A stretch of 64,000 nt of DNA. It comes from Musa acuminata AAA Group (lineage: Eukaryota > Streptophyta > Magnoliopsida > Zingiberales > Musaceae). Position numbers and translations under genes: made by a program. Of this stretch, positions 24,493 through 37,581 are shown piece after piece. The notes beneath the pieces were generated by a model, which was not told where the DNA came from, ran no database searches, and was given only the letters and a program-made list of their open reading frames with translations. The first letter of the stretch is position 1. Every line of letters starts with the position of its first letter. Location: assembly GCF_036884655.1 (NCBI RefSeq), contig NC_088339.1, positions 24,943,501-25,007,500 of the forward strand, written 5' to 3'.

Positions 24493-26220
24493 CCCCCTCT
24501 CTCTTCCCACCAAATAAAAATGAAACCATTGCATAAAAATTGAATAGTTATAAGCTTCTATATGATCAAATACATGCTTTTTTTATTTATGTATTACTTA
24601 TGAGATCATAGACAAAAACTCTTAAGAAACAGGCACTTGTTGTAAGATTTGGCACAGCACAAGGACTGGAAGACCCATGTTTAGGACAGATTCATACAAG
24701 GGAGATGTCACATTCAAGTTCCAGTTACAAGAAGGTCCATAACTTCTCTTTTGGTTACAGTACTATTCCTCCACACCATGGAAAACTGAAGGAATCAAAC
24801 ATGGGGGACCATGTACCAAAATATGAAGATAACATGCAGGTGGGTTGCTATTTGATCTCATTGGAAGCCTAGATTTCACAGTGCAGATATTGTTTCTGAT
24901 CCTCAGCTCCATATCCCCACATGGTTTAGAGGTGTTCTTCATCCACACCAAAGATGGCTTTTGCCAGAGAAATTTAGCATACTGATGCATTCAAACCAAT
25001 AAACTTTAGGAGCAGTGGTTAGGAAGTCTTATCAGCCTGTAGATGTTGGGTAGCAAGGAATCTAAAGAAAGAAACACTTGTACAACTCCAACCAAGAAGT
25101 AGCTGGATGAGGTACACAATAGTGAAGTGATAAAAAAAAAAAAGGTTCATCACAGATGATTAAGAACACATCCCGAGTACACATAGTTTAACAAGGTCAA
25201 GAGAACTCACGTTGAGATTTCCCACCATGACACGCATGTCTAGACTGGCATGTTATCTTCTTCTGATTTCTAGGAGCGGCAGCAGTGAGATAGCAGCATC
25301 AGCTTTCTGGATCTCTCATGTGAGCACGAGAGATCATCCTGAGAGTGCTACAAGAACGATAGGGTGGACAACGTTGATGCACTGCCTCATTGTTTGGTTG
25401 ACTATTGAAGCTAATCCTCGTGAAGCAGCAGCTATTTTTTAGATCAAGAACTTCTCGAGTTCCATGAGGATGGTCAAATAAAGCCACACACAAAGTGGTA
25501 TGGATTCACACCTCTTCATGAGACTGGTCGCCAAACTATTCTTTCAGTATCTTTTCCTCCAAATTGTATTGGACATTTGTTTAGAGGGTGTCCAACAGTT
25601 GTGCATGGGCTGCTACCGCTACTACCCATGGCAGGAAGGACGTGTTTGTATGTGGCCTTGGCAAGTCATTATTTGCCTGTAGTACTTCAAACAACAACTC
25701 TCTCTATTTGTGATCATCGACATGCGTTCTGTAATGGTTAACGCTACTGTATCTCATTAGAAATATCATAAAAACTTGGAAAAGAATGTTTATGAAGACA
25801 TCCCTAAGTCCAGGTTTTTAGATTTAACTCAAGCCATACTAACGAATCACATATGTCTAAGAGCCTACAAGATACAGTGGCAGCGAAATTGCAACAAGAT
25901 AAGGTCCATCAAATGATACCTCTTATATAACTATCATCTCTACTGACTTCCAAGATTCATAATCTCGTATGAAATTATATGTTGACACTGCTTAAAGTGC
26001 AGTCTGCTTTCAATGTCAATAGCCAACCGCAAAGGGCAAAGGCTCCATTCAATAATCTTTCTTGAAGTTAAAAAGAAAGTAGAAGAACAGCACAAATCAG
26101 AACAGTTCTGCATATCAGACTCACTTCTAATTTCACATAAGATATATCAACCCATCAATAGTCTTGTATTCCAGGACACCCATAGAAAGAAAAAGAAAAA
26201 CTGACAGAAGCAACTGATAC
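24493..26220. other. Intergenic, probable decayed 3' flank of the TyrRS pseudogene
   Basis: I looked here for the last TyrRS exon (PVR.HF...LLK) on the minus strand and did not find it. No other gene recognised. Confidence 0.4.
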
Positions 26221-29200
26221 CTGCAATATAACATTTAGAGCCTTCGAAAGGGCAGGCTTCAAATCCGCTGGATGTAATGCCCCACTCTCATAGTCCAATA
26301 TTAATTCTTCCATGTTGTTGTACATCCTTCTAAAAAAAACATAAAAACGACAACATAATTTGCAACAGTTCTAAATGGAACAAAAGAAACTAGATCATCA
26401 TTAATACTTCAGCTGAACGACAAAAAAAGGGGAAAAAAATTGCAGAGCTTTAAAATGAGATAATAGGAGACCTAGACACATGACCACTGGAAGGAGACCA
26501 AGTATGTGTCAAAAAGGAAAACACAAGCCATGCTTTTGTACATGCAGTTATAAAATTCAGCACCAAGTTTACAATTTATTTGACTATGGATTTTTAACAA
26601 TGAATAACAAATTTAAAGGGGCATTTGCATTTGCAAGACAAATTTGTTGCAGAACATTAGTGAATTCTTCCTAGATTTCAAAGGGGCATTTAAGTTAATC
26701 TTGACAGAGCTCACTTGGTTCCACCATTTTCCACTTGTTGCACAACTTCAAAATAGACAAACCATGGGAAAACAATGTACTTAATGTACTCCAGGCATGG
26801 GTTCCCTTCCACAATCTTTGGTGGGCAGTAAGCCTTTTTTATCTTCACAGTTGCATCAGCCTACGAGAGAAACTGACTGTTATTGCAAGCTTGATGCAAA
26901 ACTTAGGCAAAGGAATTACAGGAATTTAAGCAACATTCATATATAATAAGATTAATTAATTAAACAACGAGGGTAAAACATAAGTCCAGGCCTTGTAACA
27001 TTAAAAAAGTAGTAGCGGCAAAAAGTGATGCTAAACACAGCACCAACAATAACAACCATTCAGTATAGGGGTTTGCTTAGCTCCCCAAAAATTTTGTAAG
27101 CCAATTGGCTTCAGGTAAGGTAACTACTATGACATGACAATTTAAGGAAAAAGAACCACTGTGATAAACTAGAAAGAAAGGGAAAGCTAATACAATACAA
27201 GACTCACCATCACTACTAATTTCCACCCAAGATCCCCAGAAAATCTTCATACTGTAAAATGTCACAGTGAATTTTATATAGATAGTTAATCTCAATATAG
27301 CAACAACTTGAATGATTTGACTTCAACATAACTATGGAATTGAAAAAGAATGTTCCAATGACAAGAATCAAATCACATTATATTCTTGGTTATATACTCG
27401 CTAAAACATATAAACCTCTCCATAGTACCGGATTTCATGCTACCATTGATGTGCTACAATTGATGTTTTATTTCATGACCTTGTCAATTCACAAAACAAC
27501 ATGATGCTTTCATCAAATGAAACAAAAGATGGTTTGTAATTATGCTCATTCCATTTCCAAGCTCGATGAAGATGCACTGGATCCCAAGGCTTAAAAAATT
27601 TTGCATTTAAAAACATATACCTCTTCATCCTCCATCAAAATGGAAGAGGATGGATCACTTTGTGACATTTTCTCCTGTCCCTCCTGCGATCTAGGAAGCA
27701 TGTCTGCATCATCCAAAGTAAATTGTCAGTAAATATCATATTGATAGCCATCTACATACTTTCCATAAATATTTATGCATAAAGAGATAGCAGTATACGA
27801 TGTGACAAAATGTTGGGCTTGTTTTTTTCCTTTTGATGGCATCACAGTATTCTCTTGCAAGCACATTCACTTTCCTCTGATCCATGCCTAGCTGGCAGAT
27901 GTCAGCCTGCAAAAGTGTTATTTAAAAGCAAGCTGAGTAACATGTAAATAGAACTTAATTTGACATGGCACATGGAAGAAAAGAAGAAACAAAAAAGATT
28001 ACACAGAGATCAAGAAACAACCAATCCAGTATAGGAAAGAAAACCTATGAGGAAAAATATGTCAGCACATTGCATGCATGGATACAAAATCTGAGTTGCA
28101 GTCAACTCATCTTTTTTTCACAGTCAACTCATCTGACTGCACCTGGACACAATTAGATCTTACAATTAGTGATCAGCTTCATGACAACATTATCCTCTCA
28201 AGTTTAAACATCATCGAGAAATCATAAACAAACATGTACGGATATAGCATACCTTATTATACGCTGAAGTGTATTCCTTTGAGCTATATCCATTACAATA
28301 GACCAATACTTATGCTTCCACCTATTAATTTCTTAATTTCTTCTGAAGACCACAAAAATTCCACCCTGTCGAGCTTCATTCCAACAGCTTTTCAGATCTC
28401 AATGAGACATCGACCAACGGTTTGAATTTTCTTCAAATCACCTCCCATCTTGTTATTCAGTTGGCAATCCATATTTTCACAGTGCACCCAGCTGAAGTCA
28501 GCTTGTTCACATTGATCACCTTCATAACTCCCTGTCCATGATTGAATATCCCTTATGTTGCACTAAGTTGTAAAACGTATGAAATATTCAATCTATTTAA
28601 CAAACTCTAAAGACATAACATCTGGTAATCACAACATGCAGCGTAATAAGATGAATGTTTTGGCTGGATGTAATACACATTATCTAATTAACTACAACAC
28701 AATATGGTGCAAAGAAAAACCATCAAGCCAGATCTCAGCAAACAGTTTGCAGAACACAAAAACACGGAGTAACAGCTACCAGCAGAAGATAACCCAAGCA
28801 GACTACAAAACAAATTAAAAGCTTTTCTTCAGCTGCAAACCACCAATGCATTCAAAAGTCAGGTTCGATGCCTCCAAAGTCAGGACGATATCAAAAAGTA
28901 GTCATATAGCATTCAACCGGTTGCGATCACAAGAAAGGGAGACGAGTTCGAACCTGAGCGATGTGCATCCTCCCAGACGGTTCGAATTCATCATAGCAGA
29001 CAGGAGCCGTCTTCTTTACATGAAGGTTCATCAATTCCCCCTCCTGCATGCATTCCTCCCCCACGCTCCTCACCAGCGCGAACCGCTCGTCCACCATCAA
29101 CCTGCGTCAACAGACAAATTCCACTCGATCAAAATACTGACTCGAAAAACTCGACACGAAGAATTTCAAAGGTTAGGGTACCCACGGGGCCGCAGCAGGC

Positions 29201-29281
29201 GGAGGCACCGAGGGCGAAGCATCGAGAGACGGTTCCGACGTCGGGAGAGGGATCGGCAGCCTCTGGTGCTCCCGCCATCAT
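26221..29281 (-). pseudogene. Cytosolic tyrosyl-tRNA synthetase pseudogene (intron-retaining)
   Basis: Intact relatives charge tRNA-Tyr in the cytosol. On the minus strand, exon 1 is about 29281-29182 and exon 2 is 29101-28954, ending in the HIGH-equivalent FEPSGRMHIAQ. Exon 3 starts at 28531 (VINVNKLTSAGC). Later exons carry ADICQLGMDQRKVNVLAREY (from 27906), EGQEKMSQSDPSSS (about 27690, KMSKS changed to KMSQS), YCPPKIVEGNPCLEYIKYIV (about 26850) and LDYESGALHPADLKPALSKA (about 26300). Lesions: about 13 bp missing within the normal IADWFAQLNNK segment, which shifts frame and removes active-site region; TGA for Trp at 28394-28392; a 22-bp filler duplication in the DELTA.QILYPCMQCADIFF exon near 28130; and no terminal exon found. 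Intact splice positions show a duplicated gene copy, not a retrocopy. Confidence 0.9.
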
Positions 29282-29430
29282 GGATCGCGAGTTCGAAAAG
29301 GGCTTGGGGCTGCGGGCTTACTCTGCAGTTAGGGTTTTGTAGGTCTCTCCTCTCCGTGTTCTGGGCCAAGACGCTTTCTTGTCCCGACTCAGCCCAGCCC
29401 ATTTATTTTTCGCAAATCATTAAAAATAAC

Positions 29431-29432
<2 letters not shown>

Positions 29433-29489
<57 letters not shown>

Positions 29490-29684
29490 TGTATATAATC
29501 AAAATTGAAAGTTGAGATCGGAGAAAAAACACTATCAATTGAATCAGAATCAAATTTTTAATTATAAATTATTACGACATAGGTTGATCGATAGATACGA
29601 GTTTGTTCAATCAAATAAAATAAAACATTCTATGTTTGTTCAATCACCTATTGTAATACGAGTTTATCGTTCCACTCTTGAAAG

Positions 29685-29722
<38 letters not shown>
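29433..29722. repeat. Microsatellite cluster: (AT)n-(GTAT)n and (ATT)n
   Basis: (AT)n at 29433-29460 runs straight into (ATGT)n at 29461-29497, and (ATT)n lies at 29687-29722. The cluster is just upstream of the TyrRS pseudogene promoter. Confidence 0.92.
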
Positions 29723-29728
<6 letters not shown>

Positions 29729-31295
29729 AGCCTCCAATTAATATCCATCCAAATATATTAATTAACACATAAAAATCTAATTAAATTGGTTTATTATATA
29801 TATACATGAAAACATTTAAAATAAGCAAATTAATATTATTTTCAAAGAACAAACGATACCTTGAAATGGAGTGTGCACCAAGTTGTCTGCCCCTTTGAAA
29901 TTTAATGTCATGAGAAGATTACGTGCTCTTGATATGATTGCCACAAGACTCGTGTACCAAAGTCAAAGGAGTGTCGAGGCACTAAGATTCAAATGCCACG
30001 CTTGACTTCACTATTCTCTGTCGACACTCAAATCAAACCCTGCAGAAGCTTCAATAAGACAAAGTGACACCATCGGGAATATGGAAGAATTCTTTCATAG
30101 GGCACAGAAATTCCAATTCATCATCCAGGGGTGGACATTTTGACCTTGGAAGAATGACACTGTCAAACACTGCATCAGGCAGGGATAAAAAAAAGATAAT
30201 AGAATCAGTAATCTAAATCACCACTTTATTGCTTTTGGTTGATGTTTGTGTTGAGTGAGTCAGCCACAGCATATTGTGACTAATTGACATGGACAAGCTG
30301 ACAGCAACAATGTTTGACTTTTCTTAGAGAGAGAGAACAATCAGGTGATTTGAAGTATTTCCTTATGATCACAAAGTCTGTTAAGAAATGAAGTATGATT
30401 GGTGGACTTAATTTCTCTTAAACGTATTTATCATGAATCAAGTCGATTTTGATATGTTTTTTCTCTTCCTAAGTAATCGGTCAACTTGAATAGCAGCCGA
30501 CGACTTCGCCTGCATTATCGTTTTAAGGATTAGATCATGTTTTTGTCGGGTCAACTCAATCATGGAATAAGACAGAAAGCAGCACTCGCATTATTTATGA
30601 GTCGAGTCTTTAAACGTTAATTAAAACCCTCTCTTATTGATCAGAAAAGAAACAGAGCAGCCAAGATTTAATACCGAGAATTGTGGAATTTGACTATCGA
30701 TCGTAGTCTTGATAAACATTTCTTCTTAATTGGAATTTATTGTGTTCGTCAGCCATTGCTGTTCTTGTCGAAACCTGTTTGTATTCAGGATATGATTGGA
30801 AGCAACAAGAGGAGCAGAGTCTGATTTTTGTTGATTTTTAAGCTTCTAATGTGAATCACTTGGTTCTAAGACATGTGGATTGACGACTGTTCTTAGTCTT
30901 CGCCGTGGACATTGGATGGCCCGGAACACCGGAATTGACCAAAAGATCCATCTTTCTTTTACCCTTTCTGTTTCTTGGGTGATCTGTTTGTTGTTTGCAG
31001 TAAGAAACAGAGTATCTATGAGTAGATTTGGCAGCGCCGCAATTTCGGTGGCACGGAGGGGTATTTTGGAGACCGAATGGGCCGGCTCCACCACAACTTC
31101 CCTGCCCACGGTCGTCTCCTTCCGCCCCTGGTTAAGAAGCAGCTTCCCACCTTGTTCCTATGTTTCTTCCACCGATTAGTTCGCGGAGAAGCTACATAGA
31201 GAGGAAAGTCTGAATCTTTTGGCTCTCCGTTCCTTCTTCTTCGTCTTCCTTTGATATCCATTTCTTGGAAAGCCTCTACCTTTTCGATAGAGGCC
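29723..31295. other. Intergenic and kinase promoter/5' UTR
   Basis: No gene recognised in 29723-30850. The stretch 31180-31295 is CT-rich and likely the 5' UTR of the kinase that starts at 31296. ORFs on both strands at 30846-31303 overlap each other and show no similarity. Confidence 0.45.
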
Positions 31296-34290
31296 ATGGG
31301 CAATTGCTTGGGCTCGTCGTCCGGTGTAGAGACTTCACGGAACGCTTCTTGTGAGTGTCGAGTTTGTCCTTCGAGATTGCTTTCCTAGCTGGGTTTCGGA
31401 TTTGCTTTGGACTGAGGGGATGAAGGTTCAGGGTTTTGCGTTATGTGCTTTGTTGTTTAGCTTCTTTTGTTGCTATTTTCTTAGACTTCTATGTTGGGCG
31501 ATCCTTTTCTGGATTATTGTTGTTGCGTTCTTTCTATCTTTTCTGCTCTTTGGATAAGAGATTTGTTTACACTTGTACTGTAGAGTTTGCACTTTACTCG
31601 AATCCTCTCTAGAGAAGATCATATGTACTCTGGGTGAGTATTAAGCTGTTACATAAATCGTGATCTTGTTTCCTATACTGCCTTCTGCTCCTGTTACATA
31701 GTCTTTATGATCATTCTGCTTAGCTATGTGCCTAGATGCATATGACAATTGTATTTCTAGGTATTATCGGGGATTAGACTTCATTTCTTGTGGTTATGTT
31801 CCTAGTGGCTTTCTAGGTTGCACAGCAAACATGTTATGCTGGATGTTAGGAGAAAAAAATGGATAAAGTTAGTGTCTTTGGGATACATGTATTTGAAATG
31901 ATCAAACTTGAATTGTTTGTGGTCACCGATGTCGATAATATATACCGGTCATGTCTAATGCTGTAATCGTGTGCTTACTTTTGAGATATGTTGCTCTTCA
32001 TCATTTCTTATGTGTTCTTCCCCCTCATTAAATAGATGCTTCAGGGACTTCTACCAGCAAAACAAGCTTGTCTTCATTTCCATCCACTCTGACATGTTCC
32101 ACTCCATCAAATCTTTCTGCGCCTCACTACAAAGAACATACTGCTAGCGGGGCTCTTCCCACACCAAGAACTGAAAGGGAGATCTTGTCTTCTGCAAATT
32201 TGAAGGATTTCACATTCAGCGATCTAAAAAGTGCTACCAGAAACTTTCGCGCTGACAGTCTTATCGGGGAAGGAGGATTTGGTTGTGTCTACAAAGGTTG
32301 GATTGATGAACAAAGTCTTGCGCCCTCAAGGCCTGGATCAGGAGTGGTGGTTGCCATCAAGAAACTTAAACCCGAGGGATTCCAGGGCCACAAGGAATGG
32401 CTGGTATGATCTTGCAAATATACTGCACTAGAATTCTTCTTTCTTAATGTCCACTCTACATGTTCCTGGTTTTTGACGTTTTTAACAATTGATTGTAGAC
32501 AGAGGTTAACTATCTTGGTCAGCTTCACCATCCAAACTTGGTCAAGCTGATTGGCTACTGTTCAGAGGGTGATAATCGACTTCTGGTCTATGAATTGATG
32601 CCAAAAGGCAGCTTGGAGAGTCATCTTTTCAGAAGTACGTGTTGAGGAAACAATAATATATTTAGCACTGTTTATTTTCAGGGATATGAACCCTTGTTTA
32701 AGTTAGACAAAGAAACCTGAACCCACATTTAAGACAAATTAAATTACAATTCTCTGGGTATTCATGTGTCTCAATTCTGTATCTGTTTCCATGTAAGTCT
32801 ATTCGATAGATTGGAAAGCATTCATAATCTGTACCTGTGTATCCTGAAAAAGCTCCCATAGGCCAGTGGTTGTAAATGTATCTTTTACGCATGTATGTAC
32901 CTGGCTATCTTCCTTATTGGGATGCTTGGCACTCAGAACTTTGTTGACACTGGTTTCATGCTTGCCTGTTACAGGAAGTGTTGAGACTCTACCTTGGGCA
33001 ACTAGGATCAAGGTTGCAATCGGAGCTGCTAGGGGACTCTCATTTTTGAATGATGAGTGTCAAATTATATACCGGGATCTTAAGGCTTCTAACATTCTTC
33101 TTGACACGGTATGTACCGGAGATGAGAGCTTGGAAAATTCATTATAGAGATCGGCTTACGAACTTACGACTTATTTTGCTTTCCAAACAATGCAGGATTT
33201 TAATGTGAAGCTTTCAGACTTTGGCTTGGCAAAAGATGGACCAACTGGGGATAGGACCCATGTCTCAACACAAGTCATGGGAACTTACGGATACGCAGCT
33301 CCAGAATATATCGCAACAGGTTCCCCAATTGTTGATTTTGTATATTAGACCCTTTCTTGTTCATCTCTGTATCTCCATTCACGCTGCAGAAAATTTCCCT
33401 AAACTAAGCAGATTACTTCTTGCATGAGGTCCCCAGCAGACATGCTGGAATCCTGCTGATGATCAAGTTTGTTAACGACATCAAATTCTATTATAAGTTC
33501 TCACTTCTCTAGCAAATGAATTACATGAAAGTATGTTTTGTGCTTTGGCTGAAAGTTAACAATGAATGCTTTTGTGAGGCTTAATGTAAATACAGAGCCA
33601 CCTGGTTGATTATCCACAGTTAAGAACCAATATTTTCTTCTGAAACCTTCCCAGGTTGATTATTGCCGAGCATAAGAAATATGAATTGTTTTATTACCAC
33701 TGCCAACAGCAAGACCATTGCTGAGATGTTACTCATCCTTTTTATCTATTTAAAAGTTATATGGTTCTAATGTTCTTAGGATCTTTTTCTTTTGTTTCTG
33801 AGAAGTCCTATATGAACTCTTATGTGTCCATTATTTAAATTTTACAGGTAGGCTCAATGCAAAAGCCGATGTCTACAGCTTCGGGGTTTTGTTATTAGAA
33901 CTACTGACCGGACGCAGAGCTCTTGATAAAATAAGAGTTGCTGCAGAGCAGAACCTTGTGGATTGGACACGGCCTAGTTTGGGCGACAAGCGTAAACTGC
34001 ATCGGATCATTGACCCAAGGCTAGAGGGTCGGTATCCAAAGAACGGAGCTCATGAATTTGCCAGCCTTGCTCTTCAGTGCATCAGAAATGATGCTAAACT
34101 CCGGCCTAATATGTCCGAGGTCTTGGCCGCTCTGGAGAAATTGCAGGACCCAAAATATGCTGCTTTGCCTCCGCAATCTAATCAAAAGAAGAAGAGTTCC
34201 AATACCATGCCAAGGTCGCCTATGAGAAATCCCCGCCCACCGCTGCGCCCAACACCCAGTGGCTCTTCTCTTAAATCCTACCATGCATAA
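31296..34290 (+). CDS. Receptor-like cytoplasmic kinase, RLCK VII (PBL/APK1-like)
   Basis: Six exons, 31296-31350, 32036-32403, 32499-32634, 32975-33108, 33196-33319 and 33848-34290, keep phase at every junction and give 419 residues. MGNCLGSS at the N-terminus is a myristoylation site (Gly2) with a palmitoylatable Cys4, so the protein should sit on the plasma membrane. Kinase elements in order: Gly loop [12 protein letters not shown], catalytic Lys in [21 protein letters not shown] (catalytic loop), [19 protein letters not shown] (DFG and activation segment) and [10 protein letters not shown]. The tail is rich in Pro, Ser and basic residues. The family relays signals from receptor kinases in immunity and development. 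All catalytic residues are present, so I expect an active serine/threonine kinase. Confidence 0.95.
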
Positions 34291-35491
34291 ACAAAGGATG
34301 CAAATTTGGACTCGCACGATTGCACACTAGCTCGATGGTGACAACAGGTGATGATTCTTTGAAGGACATTAAGGCTGCTACAGCTACCAGAAGTCATTCT
34401 TTCTCATCCCATTTTGCGTCCATACATGTTGAACAAAGTTCATCGACATTCGTTTATCGTGTTGTGTATTTATCTGTAAAACTTGATTCACCTAGCATTT
34501 GTAATATGTAACAGAGAGTTGGCTTGCACTTTGAGTCTTACTTTTTGGAGTGGATTTTTTTTTTCACTTTATGTGAATATTCTCATAAAATACAACTATG
34601 CGGTATTTTCTTCTCCAAATATATAGTGTACTTCAAGCAGGGTTTTTATTGGCAACCCATATCAACTCTATTTTCCAATTGAATTTTCATATAAGATTCT
34701 GAATAAGTGTTAATGAAATTTTATTTAAGATTTAGAATAATTTTCATATAATTGGATGCTTTATAAGATTGAAAAAGGGGAAAAATAATACCTTTTTTTA
34801 TTAGGCTTATCTAAAACTTAATTCTTTCTAAAGCTAATAGGATTTATTGAACCAAATTAAATCATAATTGGTTAAATTAGGGGCTGACTTGGATCAGGTT
34901 TCGGTAACGGTATAAACTGACACTTCGGTTTGTCTTGGGTCGGTCCGGGTGAGCGCGCGGAAGGTAGGTCTTACCTTTTGTCTTTATTGATGAGTTAAAT
35001 GGATCCGACGGAACATATAAATCGAACCCCCACGTTCCGATGGACCCGCGGAAAGGACATCCGCTACGTCGCCGCGGTCGCTTCGATTGGATCCTTCCTC
35101 TCTGTTCTTCCCTCGGGTAATCGTCGATCCCCAGATCGCCGGGTGTTGTTCCTCTTGTTCTTTCCATTGATCGAGAGAAGAATGATGAATCGATTCGAAG
35201 TGATTCACCAAACCCTTTTTTTTTATCGCAACAACCGGAGTCCTCTTTTCCCTTTCTTGATCGTATTTTCCTTTTTCCCTTTTAGGTTCCATTTTAGTAG
35301 CATTTTTGGCTTTATGGTGGTTTTCGCTTGTTTGAATCTTTTGCTTGTTGTTGCATTGCAATCCATCTGCGAAGCTGAATTTAATGTGATCTTGGTTTAG
35401 ATGGTAATCATATATCGATCGTTGTGGAGATTCGACCTTTCAGATTTTGAAGATGATTGAAGTCTGATTGGGTCTTTTACGTTGGAGAAGA
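34291..35491. other. Intergenic plus VPS29 pseudogene promoter/leader
   Basis: AT-rich DNA at 34560-34880 is followed by a GC-rich island at 34920-35170 that resembles a housekeeping promoter and 5' UTR, with a likely leader intron before the ATG at 35492. No coding exon recognised. Confidence 0.45.
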
Positions 35492-37581
35492 ATGGTGCTA
35501 GTTCTAGCAATCGGTGACCTCCACATCCCTCACCGGGCGCCGGATCTGCCCGCCAAATTTAAGCAAATGCTTGTGCCTGGGAAGATTCAACACATCTTGT
35601 GTGTTGGAAATCTGTGCATTGAGGTGCTTATTTTCCTCTTCCCTTTAAAGTAATATATGCTTTTTTAATGTACTTTTGTATATGATGTCCATCGAAATGC
35701 CAATGGTTTGCATTTTTGTAATGTTAGGTAGCAGATTTTAGTAGGTGATTGATTTTTTCCAATTTCAATGGTTGAATATGTTGAGCAATATGTTTACATC
35801 ACAACTGTAGGTTTCTTAGAATCTCACACATGAAAATTAATATTCTTGAGATTGACAACTTTCATCTTGTAGGATGTGCATGATTACTTGAAAAGCCTTT
35901 GTCCTGACCTGCATTTTGCTCGAGGTGAATATGATGAGGATGCTCGTTATCCAGAAAGAAAGACTCACGATTGGTCAATTCAAGCTTGGGCTTTGCCATG
36001 GCCATCAGGTTTTCTTTTTTTATTTGCTCTGGGACATTGACCATGTATCTTTCAGTATCCTACATTGGAATTCAAATCACACATATTTTATGCATTGAAT
36101 AAATTGTCTGCATTGTTTTTTAGAAGGAATTACTACATAGATAGATATTACATATGGCTGAAGTATTATCTATTAAATCACCATAAACTGAATTCGCTAG
36201 AACATTGTAGAATAAAATGACAAATACGTTATGAAATTATGAGTTCCTTACCTGTTGATTAGATTTTTTCTTTTCTTCTGGCACTATTTATGGTCCTTAT
36301 ATTCGTTATACTCTTTTGTTGATATAATTAACATAAATCACTTTATGTTGCTTTGATTTTGAATTTTTTTTAACTTGATCTTATCGATACACTACTGGAC
36401 ACCTTATATCACTTGCATGATTCATTTCAATAGATCAATAGATATTGTCTGAATTTGTATAAAGAGGTTGTCGATTGTTTTTCTCATTGCAGTGGCAATT
36501 CTGTATCTTGAAGATTTTGATATGTTGTTCCTTTTTTCGTATTAGGTTAAGCATCTAACCATGGCACTTGGTTAAGCTACTAATCTGGATGATCTTGGCA
36601 TCTTGCAATATTCGATATATGCAAGTCTTCTTAGCATCTTGAAATTGTCTAGGACTAGTATACATGTGATCTTGGATTGGCATCATTACTGCCATGGACT
36701 CAATAATTTTCTCTTGTAAACCATGATATTCAAAAATGTCAAAATGTTTCTTCAGGTAATTTATTTTGATGTCAAGATCACCCAGACGATATTCTTTCAA
36801 TTCTCAGTTCTCATTGTTGCTTTTTAACATTATCAAGTGGTTATTGGGTATCCATGTTTCATGTTTTCGATATCTATAGCTTATTCTTGATTTATGAGTA
36901 TCATAGTCCCATGGGTGGAATTAAATTTATCAATGCTTTTTCATAAAACTCAACCTTGATTCGGTTGACTGGTCATTCCCTGGGAGGTTTCCAACTTTGT
37001 TTTCTGCAGATGCAAACCCTTGCTATGATCCTGAATTTAGCAGAGAACAAATTTAAGTGTGGACTATGGGCTGGCATCATTATTGCCCAAGAATTCATTA
37101 AATTTCTCGTGCAAGTTATGGTATTTAAAGACTTCTCTGTAGGTTCCTTTAAGTAGCTGTTTTCATACACAGCTGAAGTTGATGTTAAATCAAGTCACTT
37201 GCAAACTTCTTTCAATTTCCGGTCATATTCATTTGTTAGATAGATATTTTTATCAGTCATCCATCTGTCACATTTATCATGTTGATTATACAGATCATCC
37301 CGTAGAGTGACTTGGATTCGTTAGCCATGTTTCAGAGACAACTGGATGTAGATATCCTTGTGACCGGACACACTAGCCAGTTCAAGGCTTACAAGCACGA
37401 GGGTGGTGTTGTGATAAACCCTGGCTCGGCAACTGGAGCTCATAGCAGCATAACCTATGATGCGAACCCCAGATTTGTACTGCTGGACATTGATGACCTT
37501 CGTGTTTGGGTCTACATTTATGAGCTTATCGATGGCCAGGTGAAGGTCGACAAGATTGCAACTACTCTGCCTGCTCACTGA
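35492..37581 (+). pseudogene. VPS29: VPS29 (retromer subunit) pseudogene, intron-retaining
   Basis: Intact VPS29 is a metallophosphoesterase-fold scaffold of the retromer, which recycles vacuolar sorting receptors from endosomes. Exon 1 (35492-35623) is perfect: [20 protein letters not shown]. Exon 2 (35873-36008) begins DVHDYLKSLCPDLHFARGEY, but after PERKT the next motif, TIGQFKLGLCHGHQ, lies in another frame. The exon is 136 bp, whereas 138 would preserve frame, so 2 bp were lost near 35970. Exon 3 (37294-37581) opens with IIP then TAG, where family members have VIPWG, and afterwards reads cleanly through RQLDVDILVTGHTSQFKAYK to the normal end. Splice sites are still good. The two independent lesions mark it as a pseudogene of a duplicated gene. 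Confidence 0.93.

Noticed and set aside
25299..25493. Candidate terminal exon for the TyrRS pseudogene (minus strand, ..FDHPHGTREVLDLKN..)
   Set aside because: No agreement with the expected PVR.HF...LLK C-terminus.
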